Origin: Dyella jiangningensis
Lineage (GTDB): Bacteria > Pseudomonadota > Gammaproteobacteria > Xanthomonadales > Rhodanobacteraceae
Reading direction: 5' to 3'
DNA length: 64,000 bases
NCBI GenBank assembly: GCA_000632805.1
Contig: CP007444.1
Span: 1,550,001-1,614,000, forward strand
The notes under the pieces were generated by a model, which saw nothing but the letters and a program-made list of their open reading frames with translations, had not been told where the DNA came from and made no database searches. This document shows positions 28,644-37,512 of the stretch, piece by piece. Every line of letters starts with the position of its first letter. Position 1 is the first letter of the stretch. The position numbers and the translations under genes were made by a program.

Positions 28644-31070
28644 ATGAAGCTGCGCTATTCGGCTTTGTACGTTGCCATGTCGCTGGTGCTCGCCCCGGGC
28701 GTGGTGCTGGCAGCCGACCAGGATGCGACATCCCAGGACCAGTCGCAGGGCTCGGCCCCGGTTGAGAAGAAGGTCAAGCAGTTGGATGCGATCCAGGTCA
28801 GTGCGACCAAGCGCGAAACGCCGCTGCAGAAGACCCCGGTTGCCGTCAGTGCGATCACGCCCGACACGCTCGACAAGGAGCGTGTGATGACGGTGCAGGA
28901 CCTGACCAAGCTGGTGCCAGGCCTGCAGGGCACCTCACAGGGTGACCATGGCGTCGTGACGCTGACCCTGCGCGGTATCGGCAACGACAGTGCCAAGACC
29001 GAATACGCCGATCCTGAAGTCGCCACCTTCGTCGATGGCGTGTACGCACCGCGTGCGGAAGCCGCCTCCGGCTTGCTGCTGGACATGGACGGCGTGGAAG
29101 TGTTGCGCGGTCCGCAGGGCACGCTGTGGGGTCGCAACTCCACGGCGGGTGCGATCAGCTTCCAGACGGCCAAGCCGGACATCAACGCCGGCTTCTACGG
29201 CAACGCGCAGATCGATGCCGGCAACTACAACCAGATGGGCGCGCGCGCCGCGGTGAACCTGCCCATCAGCAATACGTTCGCGATGCGCGTGGCCGTGGTG
29301 CACGAGCAGCACGACGGTTACGTGGATTACCAGAACCCGGGTGCTTTGTTGCCGTCCGTGGCGCAGCAGCAGGCGGCCTATCTGGCGAGCGGCGGCACTG
29401 CGGCCAATTTCCGCCCGATCGATCCGAGCGTATTCGTGCAGGGCGGCGACAAGTACAACGCGCAGGATCAGTCGGCCGCCCGCGTGAGCGCGTTGTGGCA
29501 GCCGAACGAAGCGTTCAAGTGGAACCTGTCTTACGAGTACTTCATCGATCGCGGCACGCCGGACATGAGCCTGATGCAGACGCCGCGCCAGGGCCAGGAT
29601 TTCTGGTCGGCGCTGATCGACACGGCGCCGTACCTGCATCGCAACTCCGGCACGCTGCGCAGCCGCATGGACTGGAACATCAATGACGGCATGCAGTTCA
29701 GCTACGTCGCCGGCTACAACCGCTTCTCGGGCAAGAGCCAGTTCGACCAGGACACCGGCGTGCAGGTGCCAACGAGCTTCAGCACGGGCGCGTCGAACCA
29801 GAACGACCGCACCAACTATTCGAACTACAAAAGCTACAGCCACGAATTCGACCTGCGTTCGGTGGGCCAGCAGACGCTCGACTGGATCGTGGGCGCGTAC
29901 TACGGCTACGAAGACAACAACATCCGCTTCGACATCCCCATCATGAACGGCACGCAGTACGGCTCGGTGTCGTGGCAGGGCTCCTTCATCCAGCCGAAGG
30001 AAACGGTGGATTCGAAGGCAGTGTTCGGCCAGGCGACCTGGCACATGTCCGACCACTGGCGACTGACGGGCGGCCTGCGCTGGTCCGATGACGAGAAGAA
30101 GAACATCGGTGGCCGCGGCTGGGGTTGGGATTACGACCCGACCGTGCCGCAGGTGCCGATTGCGGTAAGCACCATTCCGAGTCCGGCCACCGGTTTCACC
30201 GTGTCGACCTACAACGACGCGAAGTACAGCGATGACGAAGTCACCTGGCTGGCACGCGTCGACACCGACGTCAGCGACAATGGCCTGCTGTACGGCAGCA
30301 TCTCCACCGGCTACAAGTCGGGCGGCACGCAGGACGCCGGCACGCTGTACAAACCCGAGAAGCTGACCAACTACGAAATCGGCGCGAAGTTCGCCTTCCT
30401 CGATGGCCACATGACGTGGAACAGCGCGCTGTACTACGAGGACTTCAAGGACTTCCAACTGTCCGCGCCGATCACCTATCCGGACGGCAATCGCGGCCTG
30501 GGCTTCAACAACGTGGGCGGCAGCACCAAGGTCATCGGCTTCGAATCCGAACTCGCCTTCCAGCAGCAGGACGACCGCGCCAACTTCGTGCTTTCGTACA
30601 TTCCAAAGAAGGAACTCGGCACGCTGCTCTATGCCGGCAGCAACGACTACCAGGGCCTGCCGGCCTGTGCGCCGCAGTCGGGCATCGCCAGCTGCATGGA
30701 CATCACGGGCAACGACCTGCCGCACGCGCCGACGTTCTCGCTCACGGCGATCTACGAGCACGACTTCCACCTGGGCAACGGTGGTCGCCTGACGCCCCGC
30801 TTCAGCGGTCAGTACCAGACCGACCAGTGGCTGAGCACCTTCAACCTGGGCGACGGCGACAAGCAGAAGGCGTACTTCCGCGGTGACGTCTCGCTGCGTT
30901 ACACCGAGCCGCAGGATCGCTGGTGGGTGAACGCGTACGTGCAGAACTTCACCGACGGTCGTGTGCGTACCAGCGCCGGTCGCTTCCAGCTTTCGCCGGG
31001 CGTGTACCAATACGTGTCGCAGTACCTGCCGCCTCGTGTCTTCGGCGTGCAGCTGGGCGTCTGGTTCTGA
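28644..31070 (+). CDS. TonB-dependent outer-membrane receptor
   Basis: An 808-residue energised outer-membrane importer. The signal peptide ends at VLAADQ, a TonB-box-like LDAIQVSATK follows, and the plug domain contains VMTVQDLTKLVPGLQG and VEVLRGPQGTLWGRNSTAGA. The rest is a 22-strand barrel ending PRVFGVQLGVWF with terminal Phe. The ribosome-binding site is GAGGGGAAGG. The operator pair and neighbours (GH3 enzyme, halogenase-like gene) suggest it takes up an oligosaccharide or glycoside rather than iron; this is inference. Confidence 0.92.
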   Translation: MKLRYSALYVAMSLVLAPGVVLAADQDATSQDQSQGSAPVEKKVKQLDAIQVSATKRETPLQKTPVAVSAITPDTLDKERVMTVQDLTKLVPGLQGTSQGDHGVVTLTLRGIGNDSAKTEYADPEVATFVDGVYAPRAEAASGLLLDMDGVEVLRGPQGTLWGRNSTAGAISFQTAKPDINAGFYGNAQIDAGNYNQMGARAAVNLPISNTFAMRVAVVHEQHDGYVDYQNPGALLPSVAQQQAAYLASGGTAANFRPIDPSVFVQGGDKYNAQDQSAARVSALWQPNEAFKWNLSYEYFIDRGTPDMSLMQTPRQGQDFWSALIDTAPYLHRNSGTLRSRMDWNINDGMQFSYVAGYNRFSGKSQFDQDTGVQVPTSFSTGASNQNDRTNYSNYKSYSHEFDLRSVGQQTLDWIVGAYYGYEDNNIRFDIPIMNGTQYGSVSWQGSFIQPKETVDSKAVFGQATWHMSDHWRLTGGLRWSDDEKKNIGGRGWGWDYDPTVPQVPIAVSTIPSPATGFTVSTYNDAKYSDDEVTWLARVDTDVSDNGLLYGSISTGYKSGGTQDAGTLYKPEKLTNYEIGAKFAFLDGHMTWNSALYYEDFKDFQLSAPITYPDGNRGLGFNNVGGSTKVIGFESELAFQQQDDRANFVLSYIPKKELGTLLYAGSNDYQGLPACAPQSGIASCMDITGNDLPHAPTFSLTAIYEHDFHLGNGGRLTPRFSGQYQTDQWLSTFNLGDGDKQKAYFRGDVSLRYTEPQDRWWVNAYVQNFTDGRVRTSAGRFQLSPGVYQYVSQYLPPRVFGVQLGVWF

Positions 31071-31080
31071 TGCAGTCATA

Positions 31081-31200
31081 GGCGGCGCCCGTGGATGGGG
31101 CGCCGCCGACGTTTTGCCGTTCTCCTGGCGGTGCCCTCGGATGAAGGCATTGTCACCCTCCCCGGAATGGCATTTGACCGGGTCCCGGCGGGGACCCGGT
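31081..31200 (+). terminator. Two hairpins between receptor and halogenase-like gene
   Basis: The first has a 10-bp stem (31081-31090 with 31098-31107, 7-nt loop), with TTTT a few bases later. The second has a perfect 10-bp stem (31177-31186 with 31191-31200, 4-nt loop), with CTCCTTTATA after it. Either could reduce read-through, making the halogenase less expressed than the receptor. Confidence 0.6.
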
Positions 31201-31262
31201 CTCCTTTATAGAGTCATACGCATCACCGTATCGACAACGTGTCACCGCGGAGGGCAATACCA

Positions 31263-32852
31263 ATGGCGCGATTGAAGAAGGTGCTCGTGGTGGGTGGCGG
31301 TACGGCCGGCTGGCTCGCCGCGTGCTACCTCGCCAAGGCGGTGAATGCGGTCGATCCCGGCAGTGTGCAGGTGCATCTGGTGGAGTCGAGCAACATCGGC
31401 TTGCTCGGTGTTGGCGAGGCGACGTTTCCCTCGATCCGCGGCACGCTGTCGGCCATCGGTCTTGACGAGCGTCGCTTCCTGGTCGGCGCCACGGCCACAT
31501 ACAAGCAGGGCATTCACTATCGCCATTGGGTGCGCCCACCGGGCACGCCGGGCAATACGCATTTCTTCCACCCCTTCAGCCAACCGAGCCAGCGTCCAGG
31601 CGGGCCGGAGCTGCTGCCGTACTGGCTGTTGGGCGCCGCACCCGAAGGCATGCCGTTCGCGGACGCCGTCACCATGCAGAGCCGGCTGGTGGAGCGCGGC
31701 AGGGCGCCAAAGCGGTCCACCGATGCCGACTACCAGGGGCCGATGAACCATGCCTTCCATTTCGATGCCGCCTGCTTTGCGCGGGTACTTGCCGAGCACG
31801 GGCAGGAATCGCTTGGCATCAAGCGCCATGTGGCGACCGTAGAGCGCACGGAGCTTGACGAGACCGGCGCCATCGCCCGCGTGATCACCACCGAGCTTGG
31901 TGAGCTCACGGCCGATCTCTACATGGACTGCACCGGCCTGCGTGGTGCATTGATCGGCGGTGTCATGCAGTCACCGTTTCGCAGCCGACGCGACGTGCTG
32001 TTCGCCGATCGCGCCGTTGCGATGCAGGTTCCGTACGAGCGTCCGGATACGCCGATTCCGTCGTACACCATTTCCACGGCCCAGGAAGCCGGCTGGATCT
32101 GGGACATCGGTCTGCAGAAGCGGCGCGGCGTGGGTTACGTGTATTCCTCGCGCCATACTGACGATGCGCGTGCGGAAGAAGTATTCCGGCGCTACCTCGG
32201 TCCCGCCGCCGACGATCTGAAGGCGATGCACATCAAGTTCGAAACCGGCTATCGCCCGGAGCACTGGCGCAAGAACTGCGTCGCCGTGGGACTCGCTGGC
32301 GGTTTCGTGGAGCCGCTGGAATCCACCGGCATTGCCCTGATCGAACTGGCGACGTACCTGCTTACGCACCTGTTGCCCGGCGATACGGACGACATGGAAC
32401 GCGCGGCGCGCCATTTCAACGAGATGATGGTGGCGCGCTACGACCGCATCATCGATTTCATCAAGATGCATTACTGCCTGAGCCAGCGGCGCGATTCGTC
32501 GTTCTGGATCGACAACGCCGACCCCGCGAGCATCCCGCAGACGCTGCAGGACAAACTCGCATTGTGGAGACACCGGCCGCCGCATCGCCTGGATTTCGTC
32601 AGCGACCTGGAGATGTTCCTGGTGTCGAGCTGGCAGTACGTGTTGTACGGCATGGAATACAAGACCGACCTCGAGCCCATGCGCAGCGCCTATCCCCGTT
32701 TCGAGGAGGCGCGCCAGGAGTTCGCGATGATTCAGCAGGTGGCTGCACACGCGGCCAGCGATCTGCCCGAACATCGCGCGCTGGTGGAACAGTTCTGCCG
32801 CGAATTCCATGAGCGGTCCGGTGCGGCGGTCGCGAGCGAGGCCATGGCGTGA
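31263..32852 (+). CDS. Flavin-dependent tryptophan-halogenase-like protein
   Basis: A 529-residue FAD enzyme. The FAD motif is GGGTAGW (residues 11-17), then GVGEATFPSIRG. K81 in TYKQGIHY aligns with the catalytic lysine (K79) of PrnA, and EPLESTGI (350-357) carries the partner glutamate region. The halogenase motif WxWxIP appears as WIWDIG (278-283), with Gly for Pro. GGAGGG precedes the ATG. In Xanthomonadales and Caulobacter such genes often follow TonB receptors in sugar loci, and few have a known substrate. It could chlorinate or brominate an aromatic glycoside aglycone, or have lost that activity. Confidence 0.85.
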   Translation: MARLKKVLVVGGGTAGWLAACYLAKAVNAVDPGSVQVHLVESSNIGLLGVGEATFPSIRGTLSAIGLDERRFLVGATATYKQGIHYRHWVRPPGTPGNTHFFHPFSQPSQRPGGPELLPYWLLGAAPEGMPFADAVTMQSRLVERGRAPKRSTDADYQGPMNHAFHFDAACFARVLAEHGQESLGIKRHVATVERTELDETGAIARVITTELGELTADLYMDCTGLRGALIGGVMQSPFRSRRDVLFADRAVAMQVPYERPDTPIPSYTISTAQEAGWIWDIGLQKRRGVGYVYSSRHTDDARAEEVFRRYLGPAADDLKAMHIKFETGYRPEHWRKNCVAVGLAGGFVEPLESTGIALIELATYLLTHLLPGDTDDMERAARHFNEMMVARYDRIIDFIKMHYCLSQRRDSSFWIDNADPASIPQTLQDKLALWRHRPPHRLDFVSDLEMFLVSSWQYVLYGMEYKTDLEPMRSAYPRFEEARQEFAMIQQVAAHAASDLPEHRALVEQFCREFHERSGAAVASEAMA

Positions 32853-32999
32853 TTCGTGCCCGCCGCGGAAGTGGCAAGGTGCGGTGAGGACGGCGCAAGC
32901 GTAAGGATCGTTTCCGTCGTGTGGCACGAAGCCGCAGGGCCGGCACGTGCGGTCATGCCAGATAAAATGGCGAAGCCTCCACATTGCGGTGAGACATCC

Positions 33000-33782
33000 A
33001 TGGACTCGACACGCTTCGAAACGACGTGCGCGGACGGACAGGCTTGCCACGACGCGCGTTGCCGCGATGCGGAGGAGGTGTCTTTCTGCGGTAGTTGCGC
33101 ATTCTCGGAAGCATGCTTGTCCAGCGGCTATGGCAAGTCCGACCTTGCCGCGCTGCATTGCCTCGTGGAGCACGTCCACACGCATGATGCCGGTGCGCAT
33201 GTCTTCAGGCGGGGCGAGCCGTTTCGCGCGCTCTACGCGGTGCGTCGCGGCGCGGTGAAAACCTCGCTGTTCAGCCGCGATGGCCGCGAGCAGGTGCTCG
33301 GTTTCTATCTCCCTGGTGAGATCATCGGTCTCAACGGCATCTATCCGGATTGCTATCCCTGCGATGCGCTGACGCTTGAGAAAACCGAGTTCTGCCGTTT
33401 CTCCTTTCCCGCCATGAGCAGTCTCGCGTCCGTGCTGCCCGTCGTACAGCGCCACCTGTTCCGCCTGCTGAGCAAGGAGCTGGGCATGGCAAGCCTGCTC
33501 GCTGGCGAACATACGGCGGATGAGCGCGTGGCTGCCTTCCTGGTTGACCTGAGCGAACGTTATGCGCGTCGCGGGGTGCCATTCGAGCGATTCCGCCTGC
33601 CCATGTCGCGTAGCGATATCGCGAGCTATCTTCGTCTCGCACCTGAAACCGTAAGCCGCGTGCTGAGCCGCTTCCGCCGGCAGGGCTGGGTGGCGATCGA
33701 AGGGCGGGGTGTGCAGCTTCAGCACATGGACGCGTTGCGCGATGCGGGCATGGCCCGCAGGCCGATACACACCAGCACCTGA
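33000..33782 (+). CDS. fnr: FNR-type oxygen-sensing transcriptional regulator
   Basis: A 260-residue Crp/Fnr regulator. C30, C33 and C39 (CGSCAFSEAC) plus C132 match the four ligands of the oxygen-labile [4Fe-4S] cluster of E. coli FNR (C20, C23, C29, C122). The effector beta-roll follows, and the helix-turn-helix SRSDIASYLRLAPETVSRVLSRFRRQGW carries the FNR recognition residues E, S and R. It should activate genes at TTGAT-N4-ATCAA sites when oxygen is low. It is convergent with the cco operon (9-nt gap), whose promoter has such sites. It may also be named anr. Confidence 0.92.
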   Translation: MDSTRFETTCADGQACHDARCRDAEEVSFCGSCAFSEACLSSGYGKSDLAALHCLVEHVHTHDAGAHVFRRGEPFRALYAVRRGAVKTSLFSRDGREQVLGFYLPGEIIGLNGIYPDCYPCDALTLEKTEFCRFSFPAMSSLASVLPVVQRHLFRLLSKELGMASLLAGEHTADERVAAFLVDLSERYARRGVPFERFRLPMSRSDIASYLRLAPETVSRVLSRFRRQGWVAIEGRGVQLQHMDALRDAGMARRPIHTST

Positions 33783-33791
33783 GCAAAGGGC

Positions 33792-34004
33792 TCAGTGCGA
33801 GCGAGGTGACTGCCCGGTGGATTCGCCGGTTTCCGGCGTCTCGGCTTTCCTTATCGGCTGGATGGGATCTTCTTCCATCAGCGGCAGCACGCCTGGGCTG
33901 TCCAGGTCATCGAATTGCCGATGATTCACGGCCCAGAAGAAGATGCCGATCGCGCAGACGACGATCAACAGCGTGACAGGGATGAGCGCCAGCAGGATGT
34001 TCAT
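33792..34004 (-). CDS. ccoS: cbb3 oxidase assembly protein CcoS
   Basis: A 70-residue single-span membrane protein beginning MNILLALIPVTLLIVVCAIG, then AVNHRQFDDLDSPGVLPLME. The FFWAVNHRQFDDLDSPG segment is the CcoS signature. It is needed for cofactor insertion into CcoN. It is the last gene of the cco operon, and its start overlaps the ccoI stop by 4 nt. Confidence 0.92.
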   Translation of the reverse strand: MNILLALIPVTLLIVVCAIGIFFWAVNHRQFDDLDSPGVLPLMEEDPIQPIRKAETPETGESTGQSPRSH

Positions 34005-36217
34005 GCGCGCAGCACCGGCGTGGCTTCGTGCGGGCGGCCGATGCGCCACGCGTTGACGACAACCGCCAGCGAACTGAGCGACATGCCGATCGCGGCCAGC
34101 CACGGCGGCACCACGCCCAGCGCGGCGAACGGCACGGCGCAGAGGTTGTAACCGAGCGACCATCGCCGCCCTTGCACGATGACATGCTGCACCTGGCGCG
34201 CGATCGCGCGTGCTTCCACCAGACCGTGCAAGTGTCCGTGCAGCAGCAGGAGATCAGCCTGCGCCTGCGCGACTTCGGTGCCGGTGGCGAGCGCGGCGGA
34301 GACGTCGGCGCCTGCGAGTACCGGTACGTCGTTGGTACCGTCACCCACGGCCAGCGTCACGCGGCCGCGTGCCCGGGCCTCCTGCAGCAAGGCGAGCTTG
34401 CTCTCGGGCGTTTGCGCGGCATGCCAGGATTCGATGTCCAGCATGCGGGCCACAGCCTCCACGCGCGTGGCGGTGTCGCCGCTGGCGATCTGGATGTCCA
34501 GGCCTTGCGAGTGCAAGGTATCGAGCGTCGCGCGCGCATCGTTCCGTGGACGCTCTCGCAAGGTGAACGCGGCAACGGCACCCATGTCGTCGGCGAGCCA
34601 CAAGCGGTCGTCGGGGCTGCAATCGTCGAGGCGCAGTGCAAAGCCGATATGGCCCAGGCGCCATTCATGCCCATCTATCCGGCCGGTGATGCCGCCTCCC
34701 GGCGTGACGAACACGTCACTCGCGCACAGTAGCGCAAGCCCGGCTGCCGCGTGGGCGACGGCTTGTGCCACCGGATGCGAGCTCTCGCGCGCGAGCGCGG
34801 CGGCCATGGACAGCACCGTGTCTGTGTCGCCTTCGCGCAGCACCTCGATGTCCTTCGGGTCCAGGTGCGGGACGGTCAGCGTGCCGGTCTTGTCCAGCAC
34901 GGCGAGATCGGCGCGAGCCAGTACAGCCAGGGCGGCGCTGTCCGCCACGAGCACGCCACGTTGCGCTAGTACGCCAAGTGCGCGGGTGAGGGCGGCCGGC
35001 GCGGTGAGCGCGAAAGCGCACGGGCAGGCGATGACCAGCACGGCCACGGCACTGGCGAATGCCTTCGAAGGATCGACCAGCCACCAGCCGATCGCCGTCA
35101 CCACGGTCAGTATCAGCACGCGGGCGACGAACCGGCGCAGATCCGCGTCGCCACGTTGCAGCGACATTTCACGCGCCAGCCGTGCACGCGCACCGAGCGC
35201 ACCAATACGTGCGACGGCCGTGGCCTCGCCGCCATGTTCAACGCGCAGCTGCGCCGGACCTGTCAGCAACACGCTGCCCGCGGCCAGATGCTCGCCACGC
35301 TGGCGCATGACGGGCGTGGATTCGCCGGTGAGCAGCGCCTCGTCCACCTGCACGCCCGCACTTTCCAGCACGCCATCAGCCGGCACGGTGGAACCTTCGG
35401 AAACATGCACCTGATCACCCGGAAGCAGTTCGATCGCCGGCACCGTTTCAAGCGTGCCGTCCGCCCTGCGGCGCTCGGCGAGCAGCGGCGTGCTGTCGAT
35501 CACCGCGTCGCCCAGTGCGCCGCTGCGATGCCGCGCACGCAACTCGACGTAGCGTCCCGCCAGCAGCAGGAAGACGAACATGGTCACCGAGTCGAAATAG
35601 ATCTCGCCTGTACCGCGGATCGTGTTGTACGTGCTGGCGACGAAGACCAGCCACACCGCGAGCGCCACCGGCAGGTTGATACCCAGCCTGCGTTGGCGCA
35701 GCTCGCGTAGCGCGCCGGTGGTAAACGGGTTGGTGGAATAGAACACCACCGGCAGGGACGCCATCAGGCTGAGCCAGCGGAACAGGCCCCGGGTGGTGAA
35801 GTCCACGAAATCGACCACGCCGATGTAGATCACGAAGGCGAAGGTCATTACCTGCATTGCGAACATGCCGGCGACCAGCATGCGCTTGAGCATGTCGTGT
35901 GCTTCACGCGTGCGTGTGTCGTCGATGCTGTCGCTGCGCAGCGGCTGTGCCGCACAGCGCATTGAGGCAAAAGCCTTGAGCAGCGATGGCAGCGTAGTGA
36001 GCTGGGTATCCCATATGACGCGCACGCGTCGTGCCGCCGTATCGACGTTCACCCCGCGCACGCCGGGCAGGGCGTAGATCGCCTGTTCCAGTCGAAGGAC
36101 CTGCTGCGCGCCTTGCAGCGATTCCACGCGCAAGGCCACCTCGCTGTGGCCATCACGGCGGGGGCGCAACACCTGGGCGGCCACGCGTGGATGGGCCCAT
36201 GCGTCATAGCTGTTCAT
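34001..36217 (-). CDS. ccoI: Copper-exporting P1B-type ATPase CcoI, lacking N-terminal metal-binding cysteines
   Basis: A 738-residue membrane ATPase that supplies copper for the CuB centre of cbb3 oxidase. It has the ion-path motif ACPCAFALTAPAALT, the phosphorylation site DKTGTLT, SSHPVAQAV and GDGTNDVPVLAGADV. The N-terminal 90 residues keep the HMA-like pattern (ALPGVRGVNVDTAARRVRV) but have no CxxC. The Cys-rich segment that usually precedes it in CcoI is also missing, so the protein is shorter than typical relatives of about 800 residues. It overlaps its neighbours by 4 nt on both sides. Confidence 0.92.
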   Translation of the reverse strand: MNSYDAWAHPRVAAQVLRPRRDGHSEVALRVESLQGAQQVLRLEQAIYALPGVRGVNVDTAARRVRVIWDTQLTTLPSLLKAFASMRCAAQPLRSDSIDDTRTREAHDMLKRMLVAGMFAMQVMTFAFVIYIGVVDFVDFTTRGLFRWLSLMASLPVVFYSTNPFTTGALRELRQRRLGINLPVALAVWLVFVASTYNTIRGTGEIYFDSVTMFVFLLLAGRYVELRARHRSGALGDAVIDSTPLLAERRRADGTLETVPAIELLPGDQVHVSEGSTVPADGVLESAGVQVDEALLTGESTPVMRQRGEHLAAGSVLLTGPAQLRVEHGGEATAVARIGALGARARLAREMSLQRGDADLRRFVARVLILTVVTAIGWWLVDPSKAFASAVAVLVIACPCAFALTAPAALTRALGVLAQRGVLVADSAALAVLARADLAVLDKTGTLTVPHLDPKDIEVLREGDTDTVLSMAAALARESSHPVAQAVAHAAAGLALLCASDVFVTPGGGITGRIDGHEWRLGHIGFALRLDDCSPDDRLWLADDMGAVAAFTLRERPRNDARATLDTLHSQGLDIQIASGDTATRVEAVARMLDIESWHAAQTPESKLALLQEARARGRVTLAVGDGTNDVPVLAGADVSAALATGTEVAQAQADLLLLHGHLHGLVEARAIARQVQHVIVQGRRWSLGYNLCAVPFAALGVVPPWLAAIGMSLSSLAVVVNAWRIGRPHEATPVLRA

Positions 36218-36438
36218 GGCGTGGACGGCGGCTTGTGGCTGCTGTGCGAGCTGGAGGGCACGCCGAAGACGGCGTGCGGGGCATCCACTGGTTCATCGGC
36301 GTGGCGGTCACCCAGCACGATCATCCACACGCATCCCGCCAGCGAAGCGAGGAAGATCGCCACGCCCAGCCAGACGATCGGCTGCTGGTACCAGGCCGAA
36401 GGACTGGCGTGGTGAGAGCTAGTTACTGGCGTTGCCAT
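36214..36438 (-). CDS. ccoH: Short CcoH/FixH-like membrane protein
   Basis: A 74-residue protein with WYQQPIVWLGVAIFLASLAG, one transmembrane helix resembling the start of FixH, then a short tail. Normal CcoH/FixH proteins are about 150-170 residues with a periplasmic domain; that part is absent here. Position between ccoP and ccoI is where ccoH belongs. It overlaps ccoI by 4 nt and ccoP by 20 nt. The identity is inferred from location and the WYxQPxxW motif. Confidence 0.6.
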   Translation of the reverse strand: MATPVTSSHHASPSAWYQQPIVWLGVAIFLASLAGCVWMIVLGDRHADEPVDAPHAVFGVPSSSHSSHKPPSTP

Positions 36439-37324
36439 GTTGGGAGACGTGGTACACGTAGGATGCCAATACGCGAATCTGGTCGTCGGTCAGGCGCGGA
36501 CTCCAGGCCGGCATATGGCCCTGGCGACCATCGTGGATGGTCTTGTGGATGTCCGCGACGGTGCCGCCGTGCAGCCAGATGTGATCGGTGAGGTTTGGCG
36601 CGCCCAGCGCAGGGTTGCCCTTGCCGTCGGGACCATGGCAGGCCGCGCAGGTGGCGAACAGCGGCTTGCCGGCTTCCGCCGCCTTCTCGTCGTGCGGTGA
36701 GCCGGAGAGGCTGAGCACGTATTGCACGAGATGGTCGACGTTGTCCTCGCCAAGGCTGGCCCACGGTGGCATCACGCCGCTGCGACCGTCGTGGATGGAC
36801 GTATAGATGGCCTTGCCGTCACCGCCGTAGAGCCAGTCGCTGTCGGTGAGATCAGGTGCACCCACGAGCACGTTGCCCTTGGCGTTGCGGCCGTGGCACG
36901 CCGCACAGTTGTCCATGAACAGGCGTTCGCCCAGTTGCTGCGCAGCCGGGTCGCCGGCCAGCTGTTCGATCGGATAAAGCGAGAAGCGCTTCATCAACTC
37001 GCCAAGCTTTGCCTCGTTGGCCTCGGAGGCCTGCGTCAGCTCCTTGTGCGACGTCCAGCCCAGCACGCCCTTGAAGGCGCCGAAGCCCGGATACAGCGCA
37101 AGGTACGCAAAGCCGACCACGAACATCGCCGCCGACAGCACGACCCACCACATCGGCAGCTTGTGCACGCCTTCGCGCAAGACGCCGTGCGCCCAGACGT
37201 GGCCGCTGGTGCCATCCGCCTGTACGGGGATCTTGGCGCGCGGCGCCCACAGGAAGAGAAACAGCGTGATGCCCAGGTTGAGCACCACCAGGAACATGAT
37301 CCAAAGCGACCAGAACAGACTCAT
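36419..37324 (-). CDS. ccoP: cbb3 oxidase subunit III, di-haem cytochrome c
   Basis: A 301-residue subunit that passes electrons from cytochrome c to CcoO. An N-terminal transmembrane region (5-27) and a second at about 58-78 are followed by two haem-c sites, CAACH at 140-144 and CAACH at 226-230. The N-terminal part reads [20 protein letters not shown]. Length and layout are normal. It overlaps ccoQ by 4 nt. Confidence 0.96.
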   Translation of the reverse strand: MSLFWSLWIMFLVVLNLGITLFLFLWAPRAKIPVQADGTSGHVWAHGVLREGVHKLPMWWVVLSAAMFVVGFAYLALYPGFGAFKGVLGWTSHKELTQASEANEAKLGELMKRFSLYPIEQLAGDPAAQQLGERLFMDNCAACHGRNAKGNVLVGAPDLTDSDWLYGGDGKAIYTSIHDGRSGVMPPWASLGEDNVDHLVQYVLSLSGSPHDEKAAEAGKPLFATCAACHGPDGKGNPALGAPNLTDHIWLHGGTVADIHKTIHDGRQGHMPAWSPRLTDDQIRVLASYVYHVSQHGNASN

Positions 37325-37512
37325 GGCTGCTTTTCCCCTTCGATCGCGTGCGTGTTCCGTTGGCTATCGGCTTCGTCTTCCATGGGCAGCTCGGCCATAC
37401 GGGAGAACGCCTTCTTGTGATAACCGCTCCAGGCCCATGCCCAGATGCAGATGAAGGCCACCATCATCGTCACAATGATGACGCCAGTGAGGTGTCCCCA
37501 GATCTCGCTCAT
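37321..37512 (-). CDS. ccoQ: cbb3 oxidase subunit IV (CcoQ)
   Basis: A 63-residue single-span protein, [20 protein letters not shown], then [19 protein letters not shown]. The size, one helix and the [13 protein letters not shown] motif fit CcoQ/FixQ, which stabilises the oxidase. Both ends overlap neighbours by 4 nt (ccoO upstream, ccoP downstream). Confidence 0.9.
   Translation of the reverse strand: MSEIWGHLTGVIIVTMMVAFICIWAWAWSGYHKKAFSRMAELPMEDEADSQRNTHAIEGEKQP

Noticed and set aside
28935..31079. A 714-codon open frame antisense to the first TonB receptor
   Set aside because: It mirrors the receptor gene exactly and has no start signals or domains.
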